From the NCBI GenBank assembly GCA_019352875.1, contig JAAAFW010000001.1:1-64000 (forward strand): DNA of 64,000 bases, written 5' to 3'. The translations under genes and the position numbers were made by a program. The notes beneath the pieces are model-generated. The model did no database searches. It saw only the letters and a list, made by a program, of their open reading frames with translations, and had not been told where the DNA came from. This document shows positions 1-9,006 of the stretch, piece by piece (the first letter of the stretch is position 1; each line of letters begins with the position of its first letter). Origin of the DNA: Pedobacter cryoconitis (GTDB lineage: Bacteria > Bacteroidota > Bacteroidia > Sphingobacteriales > Sphingobacteriaceae).

Positions 1-1004
1 TGAATATAAGCTTTAACAGAAGTAAGCGGGGTTTTTAATTCATGACTGGCCAGTGCGATAAAATCATTTTTCTGCAGTTGTTCAATTTTACGTTCGGTGA
101 TATCAATGCAGGTACCAAGCATGCGTACGGGTTTATCATTCTCATCCAATAATAAACGGCCGTTAGTGTTAACCCAGTGTTCTGTCTGATCTTCCCAGCA
201 GATTCTTACTTCAGCATGGAAAATTCCCGAAATTAATGCATGATCACGAGCTTCTTTTAATGTGTTCTGGTCTTCCGGATGAATCATGGCCGCAAGTTCC
301 GGCAGGCTGATTATAGCATTGCGTGGAAATCCGCAGATCTCCATCAGTGTCGGAGTATAAATAATAGCTTTGGTGACAAGATCGATATCCCAGCTGCCAA
401 TACCGGTCGCCTCGGTTGCGAGACGCAGCCTTTCTTCCGTGTTCAGAATATCTGAGGTTCTGGTTTGTGAGATCGTATTTTGATCACCTTGAAGTTTTTT
501 TAAAGCAACCACTTTGTCAGTAGTCTCAAAACAAGTAACAAGAACGCCCCGCTGATTTCCCTGTAGATCGGTTAGCACAGAAGAATTAAAAGTCCAGAAG
601 GCATCCTCAAGCTGGTTATTCCGGTATAAGGGCAAAGGATGATCTTGAATATTTGCAGCTGCAATGCCAGTTTGTGCATCTGGTAAAAGAAGTTGAGAAG
701 ATGGCCAGGTGGCGAGCCAGAAGCAATCTGCACACTGACCAATAGCAACAGGATGGTTGCCGGCAAAACCAAGGCTTGGCCTGAAGGCCTCATTATAAAA
801 GATATAACGTTCCGGGCCCCATAATAAAAGGGTTGGGAGCGAACTGTTTAATAACAGGCTGATTGTTGTTGTCAGACTTTCCGGCCACTTATTGAAACGG
901 CCGAGCGGATGTTTACTCCAGTCATTCGTTCGGACATAACTGCCGCATTCTGTCTCCTGCGTATAATTCATCCTTTCTTTCGACACGTAATTTTTTTCTT
1001 CCAT
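1..1004 (-). CDS. PAS-domain sensor histidine kinase, C-terminus outside the window
   Basis: Reading leftward from the ATG at 1004 gives 334 residues with no stop before the window edge. The first ~170 residues resemble the sensing region of Bacteroidota hybrid kinases (WPESL and FYNEAF motifs). Residues ~190-305 form a PAS/PAC unit (EERLRLATEATGIGSW to DITERK). Residues 317-333 are a HisKA H-box, ALASHELKTPLTS, with H321 the expected phospho-accepting histidine. The ATPase domain would lie beyond the window. No membrane segment is visible, so the sensor is probably cytosolic. The start is the first ATG; a second ATG 11 codons in is possible. The ligand cannot be told. Confidence 0.88.
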   Translation of the reverse strand, partial: MEEKNYVSKERMNYTQETECGSYVRTNDWSKHPLGRFNKWPESLTTTISLLLNSSLPTLLLWGPERYIFYNEAFRPSLGFAGNHPVAIGQCADCFWLATWPSSQLLLPDAQTGIAAANIQDHPLPLYRNNQLEDAFWTFNSSVLTDLQGNQRGVLVTCFETTDKVVALKKLQGDQNTISQTRTSDILNTEERLRLATEATGIGSWDIDLVTKAIIYTPTLMEICGFPRNAIISLPELAAMIHPEDQNTLKEARDHALISGIFHAEVRICWEDQTEHWVNTNGRLLLDENDKPVRMLGTCIDITERKIEQLQKNDFIALASHELKTPLTSVKAYI

Positions 1005-1225
1005 TTCACAGTATTGAATTACAGCTGTTTTGCCTAAAATTTACCAATAATATAAGCCTGTTGTTTACAGATATATGGTTTAACCCAGAACACCTTGAAA
1101 TAGTTTGGGAAGAGTGAGAATTACCTGATTTTTTTATTCATGCTGTCATCTGTATAATTTTTAAGTCTGCATTAAGCCGGAATATACTTCCTATCTTTCA
1201 ACTGATTAATCATCTTGAAACCTCC

Positions 1226-2884
1226 ATGAAATTACGCTTTCCGTTAGCTCTATCCGCACTTATCTGTGCATGCTCCTTAATATCCAGCGCACAAAACGTA
1301 ACCGAAATCACCAGATTTACCAGAGCCGACACGTTGCGGGGAACATTAACACATTTGCGCAGTTGTTACGACGTGAAATTCTATCACCTTGATGTGAAGT
1401 TCAATATAGCAGATCGCTTTATCAACGGGAGTAACCGTTTTAAGTTTGCTGCAGTATCGGATTTCAACCGTTTACAGTTTGATCTTTTTGAGAATTTAGC
1501 TGTCGATAGTATTATTTACAGATCAGGCCAACTTTCTTTTACCAGGGAAGCCAACGCTGTATTTGTGTCATTCCCGAAAAATATTAAAAAGGGCAGCAAT
1601 GACGAATTCACGGTTTTTTACTCCGGACATCCGACTGTAACTAAACGCGCGCCACGTGATGGCGGGGTGGTTTTCTCTACCGATGCTGCGGGGAAACCAT
1701 TTGTGGCGACGGCATGTGAGGGTACTGGCGCAAGTATCTGGTGGCCAAATAAAGATCACTTATCCGATGAGGTAGATAGTATGCTGATTAGTATCAGTGT
1801 TCCGACCGGGCTAAAAAATGTTTCTAACGGCCGGCTCCAGCAAATAACAGACTTGAAGAATGGATATACACGGTTTGACTGGTTGGTAGCCAATCCAATT
1901 AATAATTATAATGTGGCTGCCAATATTGGAGATTACACACATTTTAGTGATACGTATAAAGGCGAAAGTGGCCTTTTAAGTCTGGATTATTGGGTGCTCC
2001 CTGAAAATAAAGACCAGGCTGTTCCTCAGTTCAAAAAAAGTGTTCCACAGATGCTGGCGGCTTTTGAATATTGGTTTGGCCCATATCCTTTCTACAACGA
2101 TGGTTATAAACTGATCGATGCACCGTACCCGGCCATGGAACATCAGGGCGCTATCGGTTACGGTGGTTTCCTAAAGGGATTCCCGCCAAATGAGATGAAA
2201 GCTGTCGGTGGAAAAGAAGTCTGGGATTTTATAATTGTGCATGAGAGTGCGCATGAGTGGTTTGGTAACAACATAACGGCTCAGGATCTTGCCGATCTCT
2301 GGATCCATGAATCTTTCGGGACCTATGCAGAATCTTTATTTATCGAATATCTGTATGGTAAGCAGGCAGGGCAGGATTATGTCGCACAGAACAGAGCGCA
2401 TATAAAAAATGAGTCTGCTATTGTAGCTCCATATCATATGAACAAAATGGGGTCGGGGGAAATGTATGGAAAGGGATCTGTACTGTTAAATATGGTGAGA
2501 ACAATTATCAATGATGATGTGAGATGGCGCAAGATCTTACGCGGACTAAATACGCAATTCCGACACCAGACGGTAACCTATGCTGATATTGTAAATTATA
2601 TTTCTTCACAGTCCGGCAAAAAGCTGAATACAATCTTTGATCAGTATCTGCTCTTTAAAGATATCCCGAAACTGGAACTTTTTACCGTCAACGGTGAGCT
2701 GAACTGCCGTTGGCTGGCTGATGTGAAAGATTTCAACATGCCGGCACGCGTAAAAGTCAAGGATGCGGAATATCAATGGATTTATCCTTCTTCAAAATTC
2801 AAACCGCTGGGTATCTCAGGCGCCACAAAAGATAATGTAGAAATTGATACTGCTAATTTCTTTGTTAACGTCGAGGTCAGATAG
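1226..2884 (+). CDS. Secreted M1-family (gluzincin) metallopeptidase
   Basis: The 552-residue protein begins with a signal peptide (about residues 1-22, ending SSA-Q). Zinc-site residues are H339-E340-S-A-H343 and E362, the HExxH-x18-E spacing of family M1. PAMEHQGA at 302-309 matches the substrate-binding GAMEN-type motif. It should be an exported aminopeptidase-like enzyme. It is shorter than E. coli PepN and lacks its long C-terminal helical domain, as is usual for the small Bacteroidota M1 proteins. It stands alone in host DNA upstream of the prophage. Confidence 0.88.
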   Translation: MKLRFPLALSALICACSLISSAQNVTEITRFTRADTLRGTLTHLRSCYDVKFYHLDVKFNIADRFINGSNRFKFAAVSDFNRLQFDLFENLAVDSIIYRSGQLSFTREANAVFVSFPKNIKKGSNDEFTVFYSGHPTVTKRAPRDGGVVFSTDAAGKPFVATACEGTGASIWWPNKDHLSDEVDSMLISISVPTGLKNVSNGRLQQITDLKNGYTRFDWLVANPINNYNVAANIGDYTHFSDTYKGESGLLSLDYWVLPENKDQAVPQFKKSVPQMLAAFEYWFGPYPFYNDGYKLIDAPYPAMEHQGAIGYGGFLKGFPPNEMKAVGGKEVWDFIIVHESAHEWFGNNITAQDLADLWIHESFGTYAESLFIEYLYGKQAGQDYVAQNRAHIKNESAIVAPYHMNKMGSGEMYGKGSVLLNMVRTIINDDVRWRKILRGLNTQFRHQTVTYADIVNYISSQSGKKLNTIFDQYLLFKDIPKLELFTVNGELNCRWLADVKDFNMPARVKVKDAEYQWIYPSSKFKPLGISGATKDNVEIDTANFFVNVEVR

Positions 2885-3069
2885 CCGTGTCGCTGATTAC
2901 AGTTTGAAAATCAGCTTCAAACTGCTCGCTCTGACCATTCTTTATATAAAGAATTGCGACTTCTAAAATCATTTGGTGTGTATTGGTTAAGAAAGCAAGA
3001 TAAGGGAAATGGTGTTTACAGGTGATTATAAACTTATTTTTCTTCAGTAATTATTCCTAGTTTTCAGCC

Positions 3070-3804
3070 ATGAACGCTACTCAGCAATATAATTGGAGAA
3101 TTGTATTTATCTATTTTTTACTCGCAACGGGAATCTCTCTGATATTCAGGGTTTATGAGCCGCTTTGGCTAAATTTCACAAAGCTGCCTTATGGTTTTGG
3201 TCTCAGCTTAATTGTCGGTTTCGGACCTATGCTTGCTGCCATAGTCACCTGCAGGGTCTTCGAAAAAGAGGTAGAAACACCGAAAATGCCGCTATTTGGC
3301 AGCTCTGTCTGGAGAAGTATTGCTTTTGCGCTGGCTCCAATACTTGTCTTTGTATGGTTTGGTATTAAGAATCCTGATGGGGAGGATATTCATCTTTTTG
3401 GGTTGAAGACAGGCTTGCTCTGGTTTATTTATATTTATGGGGAGGAATATGGCTGGCGTGGTTTTCTGCAGCAACTCGTGGGCGGTAATAATCTAATCAT
3501 ATCATTAATTATTGGTATAACGTGGTATCTGTGGCATCTGTCATTTATATTCGAACAGTATGATTTAATGAAAGAGCTTGTCTTTCTTCTAGTCCTGACA
3601 GTAGGTAGTTATATAGCACTGCTAGTCACCAAAAGGACAAATAGCTTGTTAACAGCTATCGGATTACATTTTTCATTCAGCGTCATGACCAATATTCCTT
3701 TTACAGCTAATTATAAATATGGCGTGCTTGTGATGGTTGTTTTCTGGGCCGGCCTTTTAATCAGCTGGAAAGGAAAATCAGCAGATAAGTTAATTACTCA
3801 GTGA
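3070..3804 (+). CDS. CPBP-family intramembrane glutamic endopeptidase
   Basis: A 244-residue, very hydrophobic protein with roughly seven membrane segments. E125-E126-xxx-R130 (EEYGWRG) is the first signature of CPBP (CAAX protease and bacteriocin-processing) proteins; H156 in WYLWHLSF and a later histidine in GLHFSF match the next two catalytic motifs. Family members cleave membrane substrates; the substrate here is unknown. It ends one base before the cupin gene, so the two are probably co-transcribed. Confidence 0.85.
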   Translation: MNATQQYNWRIVFIYFLLATGISLIFRVYEPLWLNFTKLPYGFGLSLIVGFGPMLAAIVTCRVFEKEVETPKMPLFGSSVWRSIAFALAPILVFVWFGIKNPDGEDIHLFGLKTGLLWFIYIYGEEYGWRGFLQQLVGGNNLIISLIIGITWYLWHLSFIFEQYDLMKELVFLLVLTVGSYIALLVTKRTNSLLTAIGLHFSFSVMTNIPFTANYKYGVLVMVVFWAGLLISWKGKSADKLITQ

Positions 3805-3805
3805 T

Positions 3806-4144
3806 ATGATCAAATCAATTGAAAATTCTGAACACTATAAATGGGGTGAAAATTGCGATGGCTGGCACCTGTTAAAAACAGATAGCTTAAGTGTTATTCA
3901 GGAGAAGATGCCTCCTGGTACTGCAGAGCGGATTCATTTTCATACACAAGCCCAGCAATTATTTTTTATTTTATCGGGAACTGCAATCTTCAAAATGGGT
4001 GATGAACTGCTCACCGTAAATTCCGGAGAAAGCATGCACATTCCAAAAGGAACAATCCATTCCATTGCTAATCATGGGGTTAATGAATTGGAGTTCCTGG
4101 TTATTTCTGAGCCGAAATCCCATGGAGACAGAACGGATTTGTAA
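3806..4144 (+). CDS. Small cupin-domain protein
   Basis: 112 residues forming a single cupin barrel. Motif 1 has H44, H46 and Q50 (IHFHTQAQQ), motif 2 has P80 and H85 (IPKGTIHSI). The usual motif-1 glutamate is a glutamine. The metal site is therefore plausible but the reaction cannot be named. It follows the CPBP gene after one base and is the last host gene before the tRNA used for prophage integration. Confidence 0.8.
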   Translation: MIKSIENSEHYKWGENCDGWHLLKTDSLSVIQEKMPPGTAERIHFHTQAQQLFFILSGTAIFKMGDELLTVNSGESMHIPKGTIHSIANHGVNELEFLVISEPKSHGDRTDL

Positions 4145-4180
4145 TACGCTTAGAAGGATCGTCAGGTCTGCTAATATTTA

Positions 4181-4211
4181 TTTGCATTCCTCAAACTAAT
4201 TGCTATTTTTG
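4181..4211 (+). promoter_or_regulatory. Promoter of the tRNA-Ala gene
   Basis: TTTG at 4181-4184, a 19-base spacer and TATTTTTG at 4204-4211 match the Bacteroidota primary sigma consensus exactly (TTTG-N19-TAnnTTTG). Transcription should start a few bases before the mature tRNA at 4229. This site calibrates the weaker promoter calls elsewhere in the window. Confidence 0.75.
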
Positions 4212-4228
4212 CCATCCATAAGCCACGA

Positions 4229-4303
<75 letters not shown>

Positions 4304-4313
4304 TACATTGAAA

Positions 4314-4347
4314 AAGGTCTTTAATTAATTTTAAAGGCCTTTTTTTT
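4314..4347 (+). terminator. Phage-supplied terminator of tRNA-Ala
   Basis: Arms 4314-4324 and 4331-4341 form an 11-bp stem with one G-T wobble, followed by seven T. It lies on the phage side of attL, so the prophage replaces the host terminator that was displaced to 57018-57051. Confidence 0.75.
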
Positions 4348-4472
4348 ATACATATGTGCCTTTTATTTAAAATGGTAATATTAAAACATCTTATACATTT
4401 TCAAGATATACACACCTTTATATGATATCATAACTAAAAAAGTGCTACAATTGTGATATTCATATTTGTACA

Positions 4473-5768
4473 ATGGCTACTGTAAAATTCAAAGCACATA
4501 AACATCATAAAAAAGCAGACGGTACGATCAACATCAAGCTGGTTGTATATCATAAAGGTGAGAGGTCCTACCCTGACACCGACCATTATGTTGTGGAAAA
4601 GCAGCTAACGAAGAAATATGAGGTGAAGGATCCTGATTTAAATGCAATCCTAACGTCTGAACTCGGTGAATATAGAATGGAGATTAGTAAACTGGGGCGT
4701 AATAAATTAAATTTACTTTCTGCTGCTGAACTTGGCGAATTATTACTGCCTGATATAAGTTCCGATAGTGATAAAATTGACTTTATATCTTTTGGAAAGG
4801 CCTTGGTTTCTGACCTTAAGGAGCAAAAGCGATTTTCTTATGCCGGAACGCTTCAGGCTGTAATTAATAACCTTCTGGACTTTAAAAAAACAGATGTAAT
4901 ATTTACGCAGAACATTACATCTGAGCTGTTAATGCAATTTGAAGATTATTTAAGAAAACCTCATATTCAAACTAGATTGAACCAATTCAAGGCACCTGTT
5001 GATGTTCGGCAGCCAGCTATGGGGGATGCTGGTATTTTTGCGACTATGAAGAATTTTAGAATCCTATATAAAGCAGCAATGTCAAAATACAATAATCTGG
5101 AAACAGGAGAACTTAACATTAAAAATTATCCGTTTGCAAATTACAAACTCATTGAGCCTCCCGAACCTGTGAAAAGAGCTTTAGAGATATCTTATGTAAA
5201 GGAAATTATTAATTGTAAGGGCTTTAAAAAAGGTGGCCGGGGAGAAATGGCGCACGCAGTATTCTTAATTAGTCTTTATTTGTGCGGAATGAATGCGATA
5301 GATATTTATAATTTAAATGAAATAAAAGACGGTAGAGTTTCTTACAACAGGAGTAAGACTAAAGATAAAAGATCAGACAAAGCGTACATAAGTATCAAGA
5401 TAATACCAGAGGTCAGTTATTTGCTTGACCAATGGCTAGGAAAGCTCTCTAAAAGATATTCGACACCGGAAATATTTAGAAAAGCCGTAGCGGAAGGATT
5501 GAAGCAAGTGGCCTTAAAAATACAAGCTGATAAAAATGAAAACTTAGTCATAATGGGAATGTCTCCAGACGCGAAACTGATATTATTTGATTTTTATAGT
5601 GCCAGGCACACTGTAGGTAATGAGGCATACAATACATTAGGATTTACTGAGGCCGAAGTAGGAGAAGTCCTTAATCATACCAAGCCCACCATCACCGCAT
5701 CATATATTAAGAAAATGTGGGTATTAGTAGATAAAGTACAGGAATCATTTGTGGGTCTGCTAAAGTAA
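4473..5768 (+). CDS. int: Prophage tyrosine integrase
   Basis: 431 residues: an N-terminal arm-binding part (1-~90), a SAM-like core-binding domain (~100-210) and a C-terminal catalytic domain. R378 in YSARHT, H402 in LNHTKP and Y411 in ASYIKKM fit box II and the tyrosine nucleophile, with the usual nine-residue H-to-Y spacing. The box I arginine position appears to be asparagine (CGMNAIDIYNL) and the HxxR histidine is tyrosine; loss of the first arginine is known in Bacteroidota integrases such as IntDOT. It lies directly inside attL and should catalyse integration and excision at tRNA-Ala. Confidence 0.93.
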   Translation: MATVKFKAHKHHKKADGTINIKLVVYHKGERSYPDTDHYVVEKQLTKKYEVKDPDLNAILTSELGEYRMEISKLGRNKLNLLSAAELGELLLPDISSDSDKIDFISFGKALVSDLKEQKRFSYAGTLQAVINNLLDFKKTDVIFTQNITSELLMQFEDYLRKPHIQTRLNQFKAPVDVRQPAMGDAGIFATMKNFRILYKAAMSKYNNLETGELNIKNYPFANYKLIEPPEPVKRALEISYVKEIINCKGFKKGGRGEMAHAVFLISLYLCGMNAIDIYNLNEIKDGRVSYNRSKTKDKRSDKAYISIKIIPEVSYLLDQWLGKLSKRYSTPEIFRKAVAEGLKQVALKIQADKNENLVIMGMSPDAKLILFDFYSARHTVGNEAYNTLGFTEAEVGEVLNHTKPTITASYIKKMWVLVDKVQESFVGLLK

Positions 5769-5783
5769 GTTGCCCTTGATTAA

Positions 5784-6212
5784 TTATTGATCTTGTTGCT
5801 TCAGAAACTGCTCAATTCTTTTAATGAAGTGCGTACTGTTGGCTGACATGATGGCGATTTCCTTCTTCATTTCAATTATTTCACTCTGCAACTCTAGAAC
5901 CTTACTTCTCAGGTCATTGATTGTCTTGCCGAGTGGGGTTTCCTTTTGAGGACCTTCAATTCGATCAGTACCCTGTCCTGTAGTCAGCCAATTCATATTG
6001 AGCTTATATTTTGAAACCATCACTTTGGTAGCTTTGGCGCCGATACCACGTTTCCCTGATTCGATGAAAGATATGGACGGCTGAGTGATACCCAATATTT
6101 CTGATGCTACATACATATTCTCATCGACATACTTCTTGCGAAACAAGCTGTATCTGGCCGCCATACCCAGGTCGTATCTCGTTTGGTCTTTTATTTCTTT
6201 TTGTGTGTTCAT
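5784..6212 (-). CDS. XRE-family helix-turn-helix regulator
   Basis: 142 residues. The N-terminal half is a Cro/CI-type HTH (around YVASEILGITQPSISFIES), followed by NMNWLTTGQG, a segment seen after many phage repressor HTH domains. Residues ~95-140 are a predicted coiled coil (KVLELQSEIIEMKKEIAIM), suggesting dimerisation. There is no S24 peptidase domain, unlike the repressor at 8226. It is leftward, with its stop 15 bases from the end of the integrase. It may be a second lysogeny regulator and is a candidate binder of the palindrome that recurs in the prophage. Confidence 0.78.
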   Translation of the reverse strand: MNTQKEIKDQTRYDLGMAARYSLFRKKYVDENMYVASEILGITQPSISFIESGKRGIGAKATKVMVSKYKLNMNWLTTGQGTDRIEGPQKETPLGKTINDLRSKVLELQSEIIEMKKEIAIMSANSTHFIKRIEQFLKQQDQ

Positions 6213-6293
6213 TGTTATTAATTGTATTAGGTAAGTTGTACTTTTTATCTACGGGTGTTTTATTAATTACTATTGTATTCAATCTTTGAAACA

Positions 6294-6515
6294 ATGGACA
6301 ATCCGTTTCCTAAACCTTCCGGCCCGCCACTGGTATCTATCGAGAAATATGTTCGATACATCTATCACGAAATCTGGCATAAAAGAACTCACGTCGGGCG
6401 AACAGAAGAGGCAATTGTCTCTCTGAAAAAACTCCTGCTTATCGGAATTATTATTTTATCATTGATATCACTGCTGCAATTGCTGCTACTGCTGCTATTG
6501 CTAATGAAATCTTAG
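6294..6515 (+). CDS. Small membrane protein, unknown function
   Basis: 73 residues from the ATG at 6294 (MDNPFPKPSGPP). The first ~48 are polar with a basic stretch, and the C-terminus is one very hydrophobic leucine-rich segment. AATCTTTG just upstream could be its -7 box. Its last 65 bases overlap the 3' end of the leftward gene at 6451, which also encodes a membrane segment there. No family recognised. Confidence 0.5.
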   Translation: MDNPFPKPSGPPLVSIEKYVRYIYHEIWHKRTHVGRTEEAIVSLKKLLLIGIIILSLISLLQLLLLLLLLMKS

Positions 6516-6828
6516 AAATCCTAATGGCTTCTTTGGATGTTCTGGTGCTAGTTTCCAAACTTCTCCTCTGAAGTTCTTTATCTTCTTCATCAATTCTTTT
6601 TTGCCTATCCATCTCTTTAAAACCACCCTCACTTATAAACTTCATTCCTGTATTGGTTAAAGCAATCACATATATTGATCCGGTTGCTGTGTAGGTCAAT
6701 TCTAAGTATCCACATGATTTTAAATATTGTAGATCTACTGCGAGATATTCACCTGGATCCGAGATTGCTCCATCCTTTGGAAGTTCCCGAAGGATCGTAT
6801 CGTATAAATCGTGACTTTGATTACTCAT
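6451..6828 (-). CDS. Winged-helix-like protein with C-terminal membrane anchor
   Basis: 125 residues. Residues 1-~75 look like a small winged helix (DLQYLKSCGYLELTYTATGSIYVIALTNTGMKF). A charged helix (~80-105) leads to a C-terminal hydrophobic segment rich in alanine and isoleucine (SLAIAAVAAIAAVISMI). Such proteins occur in Bacteroidota prophages without assigned function. It belongs to the leftward lysogeny cluster and is probably expressed in the lysogen. Confidence 0.65.
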   Translation of the reverse strand: MSNQSHDLYDTILRELPKDGAISDPGEYLAVDLQYLKSCGYLELTYTATGSIYVIALTNTGMKFISEGGFKEMDRQKRIDEEDKELQRRSLETSTRTSKEAIRISKISLAIAAVAAIAAVISMIK

Positions 6829-6880
6829 ATATGTGGGGTTTAAGAGATTTATACTAAATTGTGATGATATCGATTATTAA

Positions 6881-7594
6881 TTAATCTTTGTTTAGCTGGA
6901 TTACGCCACCACTCACGTCTGATGTTGGTAAACTCCCTTTTTCCGTAAAAGGAAATTGAAATCTACCTAAAACCTCGTTTCCTAATGAATTCTTAGAATA
7001 ACAGTCGAGTTTGACTTTGAAAAACGCAAATTCATTTTCTTGTTTTGGGCTAAGGGAATTTAACCTCTTTTCTAATCTTGTTCTCTCTCCAAAATTCAAG
7101 AAATATATATTAAAATCTTTCAATACCGACAAGTACTTTAAGGCGTACTCCTTGTTTATTGCGATCAACTTGTTTCTAAACGCAATTTGTCCTTTATCTG
7201 TTTCTTTCTCTAAATTAGCTTCTTCTTTTTTGAGGTCGGCAATAACTTCATCGTAGGATTTTTGCCATTCGTCTCTATTTTCTTTCGTCCTATCTTTCTC
7301 GGCTATGTTGCATTTTTCGATTTCGGAAGCTATATAGTAGATGCTATCGATAAGTGATTGTTTTGTACTGACGCTGTCAGTGGTTATCTTTAATAGCCTG
7401 TAAGAATAAGGGTCTTTGAAAAATTTCTCGACATAGAAATCTTTAAACCATTTTTCAGCCTTGGTTTTTACAGACATCTCGGGGGAGACAACTGGTTTCT
7501 GGGGTACTGTCTTTTTATTTGGACTTTTAATTTGAGCCGATAATGTGACTGAAGTAAGTATCAATAGTATAATAGTAAACATCTGTTTTTTCAT
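6881..7594 (-). CDS. Exported protein of unknown function
   Basis: 237 residues with a clear signal peptide (MKKQMFTIILLILTSVTLSAQ). The mature part is lysine- and glutamate-rich and largely helical, with a beta-rich end. No catalytic motif is visible. It lies 29 bases after another exported protein in the repressor cluster, so it is probably made in the lysogen and acts in the periplasm or envelope (lysogenic conversion). Function not recognised. Confidence 0.7.
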   Translation of the reverse strand: MKKQMFTIILLILTSVTLSAQIKSPNKKTVPQKPVVSPEMSVKTKAEKWFKDFYVEKFFKDPYSYRLLKITTDSVSTKQSLIDSIYYIASEIEKCNIAEKDRTKENRDEWQKSYDEVIADLKKEEANLEKETDKGQIAFRNKLIAINKEYALKYLSVLKDFNIYFLNFGERTRLEKRLNSLSPKQENEFAFFKVKLDCYSKNSLGNEVLGRFQFPFTEKGSLPTSDVSGGVIQLNKD

Positions 7595-7623
7595 TGAGTC
7601 GTTAATTTATGTTTGGTTAATTA

Positions 7624-8202
7624 TTAAAAATCATCCTTGGATTTAATTCCACTCGACGATTTGCTCATCGCTGCTTGCAGGCTTGCAGATAATCTATTTA
7701 TTTCTTCATCCATATGTGGAATTATCACCTTTGCCGCACTATATAATATGCCTTTTTCTTTTGCATAGTATGGCAGGTATTCCATAATAGAGGCTCTTCC
7801 GCCAACCGAATGTTTACTTACCGTTTCGACAGTGAATTGCGAAAATTCGTATCGATATCTCCCATCTTTAACAGTGACCGATAATGTATAATTCAAATAG
7901 AAGTCTGTGTTAGACATCATAAATCTGTAAACTCCCGATGTCGTTCCCTTACCAATAATCTTACCGGCATTTTTATCGTCTAACTGTAAAACCTCTTTGG
8001 CGGAATTATACGTCATCACGTACCATTCTTTAGCTCTATTGTAGAGCTCATCTTTGGATACGCCGTCAACTAATATGACTTTTGAATAGGCAACGTCATT
8101 AGTAGATGAATCTATTGGAACTATAACCTTAGTATTTTTTTTCTGAGCGTAAGTATTTAACGTTAGTATAAGCGCAATTGCTATTAAAATTTGTTTTTTC
8201 AT
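7624..8202 (-). CDS. Exported DUF4468-like protein
   Basis: 192 residues with a signal peptide ending NTYAQ. The segment VDGVSKDELYNRAKEWYVMT, followed by DDKNAGKIIGKGTTSGVYRF and a beta-rich LNYTLSVTVKDGRYRYEFSQF, matches the pattern of DUF4468 (TBP-like fold) proteins of Bacteroidota. The role is unknown. It is the first gene after the S24 repressor and reads with it, so it should be expressed in the lysogen. Confidence 0.72.
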   Translation of the reverse strand: MKKQILIAIALILTLNTYAQKKNTKVIVPIDSSTNDVAYSKVILVDGVSKDELYNRAKEWYVMTYNSAKEVLQLDDKNAGKIIGKGTTSGVYRFMMSNTDFYLNYTLSVTVKDGRYRYEFSQFTVETVSKHSVGGRASIMEYLPYYAKEKGILYSAAKVIIPHMDEEINRLSASLQAAMSKSSSGIKSKDDF

Positions 8203-8225
8203 AGAGAGGTTAGTCTGTTTGTTTA

Positions 8226-8864
8226 TTAAAAGAATTTCTTTATAGCGCCCTTTACACGGAATACATGTGTTATTACTTCTTTTGGTATAGGTTGTGTCGC
8301 ATAATCGCCACCTTTATTATAAGGAATTAGGGTGTAATGATCATTATCTTCGCCTTTCCCTATCATCTTAATGGTTCGAAAGCCATTATCAGTTATTATT
8401 GCGTATATCTCGCCTTCTAATAAGAATCTTTTCCAGTCGTGGACTTGTTTCAAAGCAACAATATCCCCATGAGCAATTAAAGGCCCCATGCTTTTACCAG
8501 ATACGTTCACCCAATAGTCGGCATCGTTAAAAGGTAAGAAGTCGATATAAAAAGATGGGCTAACCTGATTATTATTAAAAACTAAGTCGAAACCTCCTAC
8601 AAAATCAATGTCAAAATACGGCACACCCTTTTCTTCTTTATTTATAGATGGGTTAATTTTTTCCAATTGACTATTTCCTTTGTCATTGGAATTAGTTCCA
8701 ATTCTAAAGTATGTGTTTAATTTTTGACTATCTAGCAATTTTGGAGTTCCTTTACCCTTAATCCATTTATACATGCGGTCTGCGGGTATTCCAGTCGCTC
8801 TTTCCACTTCTTTTATGTTTGAGTCTCGTAGCAGTAAAACTAACTCTGCAGGTTCTTTTTCCAT
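8226..8864 (-). CDS. CI-like repressor, HTH plus S24/LexA peptidase
   Basis: 212 residues. The N-terminal HTH (about 15-50, NIKEVERATGIPADRMYKWI) is followed by a linker and a LexA-type self-cleaving domain. S125 (VSGKSMGPL) and K166 (FRTIKMIG) form the serine-lysine dyad, 41 residues apart as in phage CI proteins. VGG at 89-91 is a candidate cleavage region. DNA damage through RecA would inactivate it and induce the prophage. Operator-like TTCC/GGAA repeats lie immediately upstream. Confidence 0.9.
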   Translation of the reverse strand: MEKEPAELVLLLRDSNIKEVERATGIPADRMYKWIKGKGTPKLLDSQKLNTYFRIGTNSNDKGNSQLEKINPSINKEEKGVPYFDIDFVGGFDLVFNNNQVSPSFYIDFLPFNDADYWVNVSGKSMGPLIAHGDIVALKQVHDWKRFLLEGEIYAIITDNGFRTIKMIGKGEDNDHYTLIPYNKGGDYATQPIPKEVITHVFRVKGAIKKFF

Positions 8865-8875
8865 TTTTTATTAAA

Positions 8876-8988
8876 TAGTTCCAAATAATTTGAAAATAAT
8901 TCCGATTTAATTTGGAATAATGGAATTAGTTCCGATATTTGTATTGTACAACAGAAACAAAGGTACAATATAAACTTAATCACACATA
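8876..8988. promoter_or_regulatory. Lysogeny switch: facing promoters and operators
   Basis: Rightward promoter: TTTG 8911-8914, 19 bases, GATATTTG 8934-8941 (one mismatch to consensus). Leftward promoter on the other strand: TATG 8988-8985, 19 bases, TACCTTTG 8965-8958. The two predicted starts lie only about 5 bp apart and face each other. Repeats ATTCC...GGAAT (8899-8918) and GGAATTAGTTCC (8922-8933) overlap the rightward promoter, the latter filling its spacer. These are likely operators for the S24 repressor at 8226. Confidence 0.6.
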
Positions 8989-9006
8989 TAGTTAATACCT
9001 ACTACC

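Noticed and set aside
572..793. Leftward 73-codon frame
   Set aside because: It is an alternative frame within the histidine kinase gene, whose own frame is open from 1004 to the window edge and carries PAS and HisKA motifs.
6104..6289. Rightward frame over the XRE gene start
   Set aside because: It overlaps the well-supported HTH gene on the other strand and has no domain pattern.
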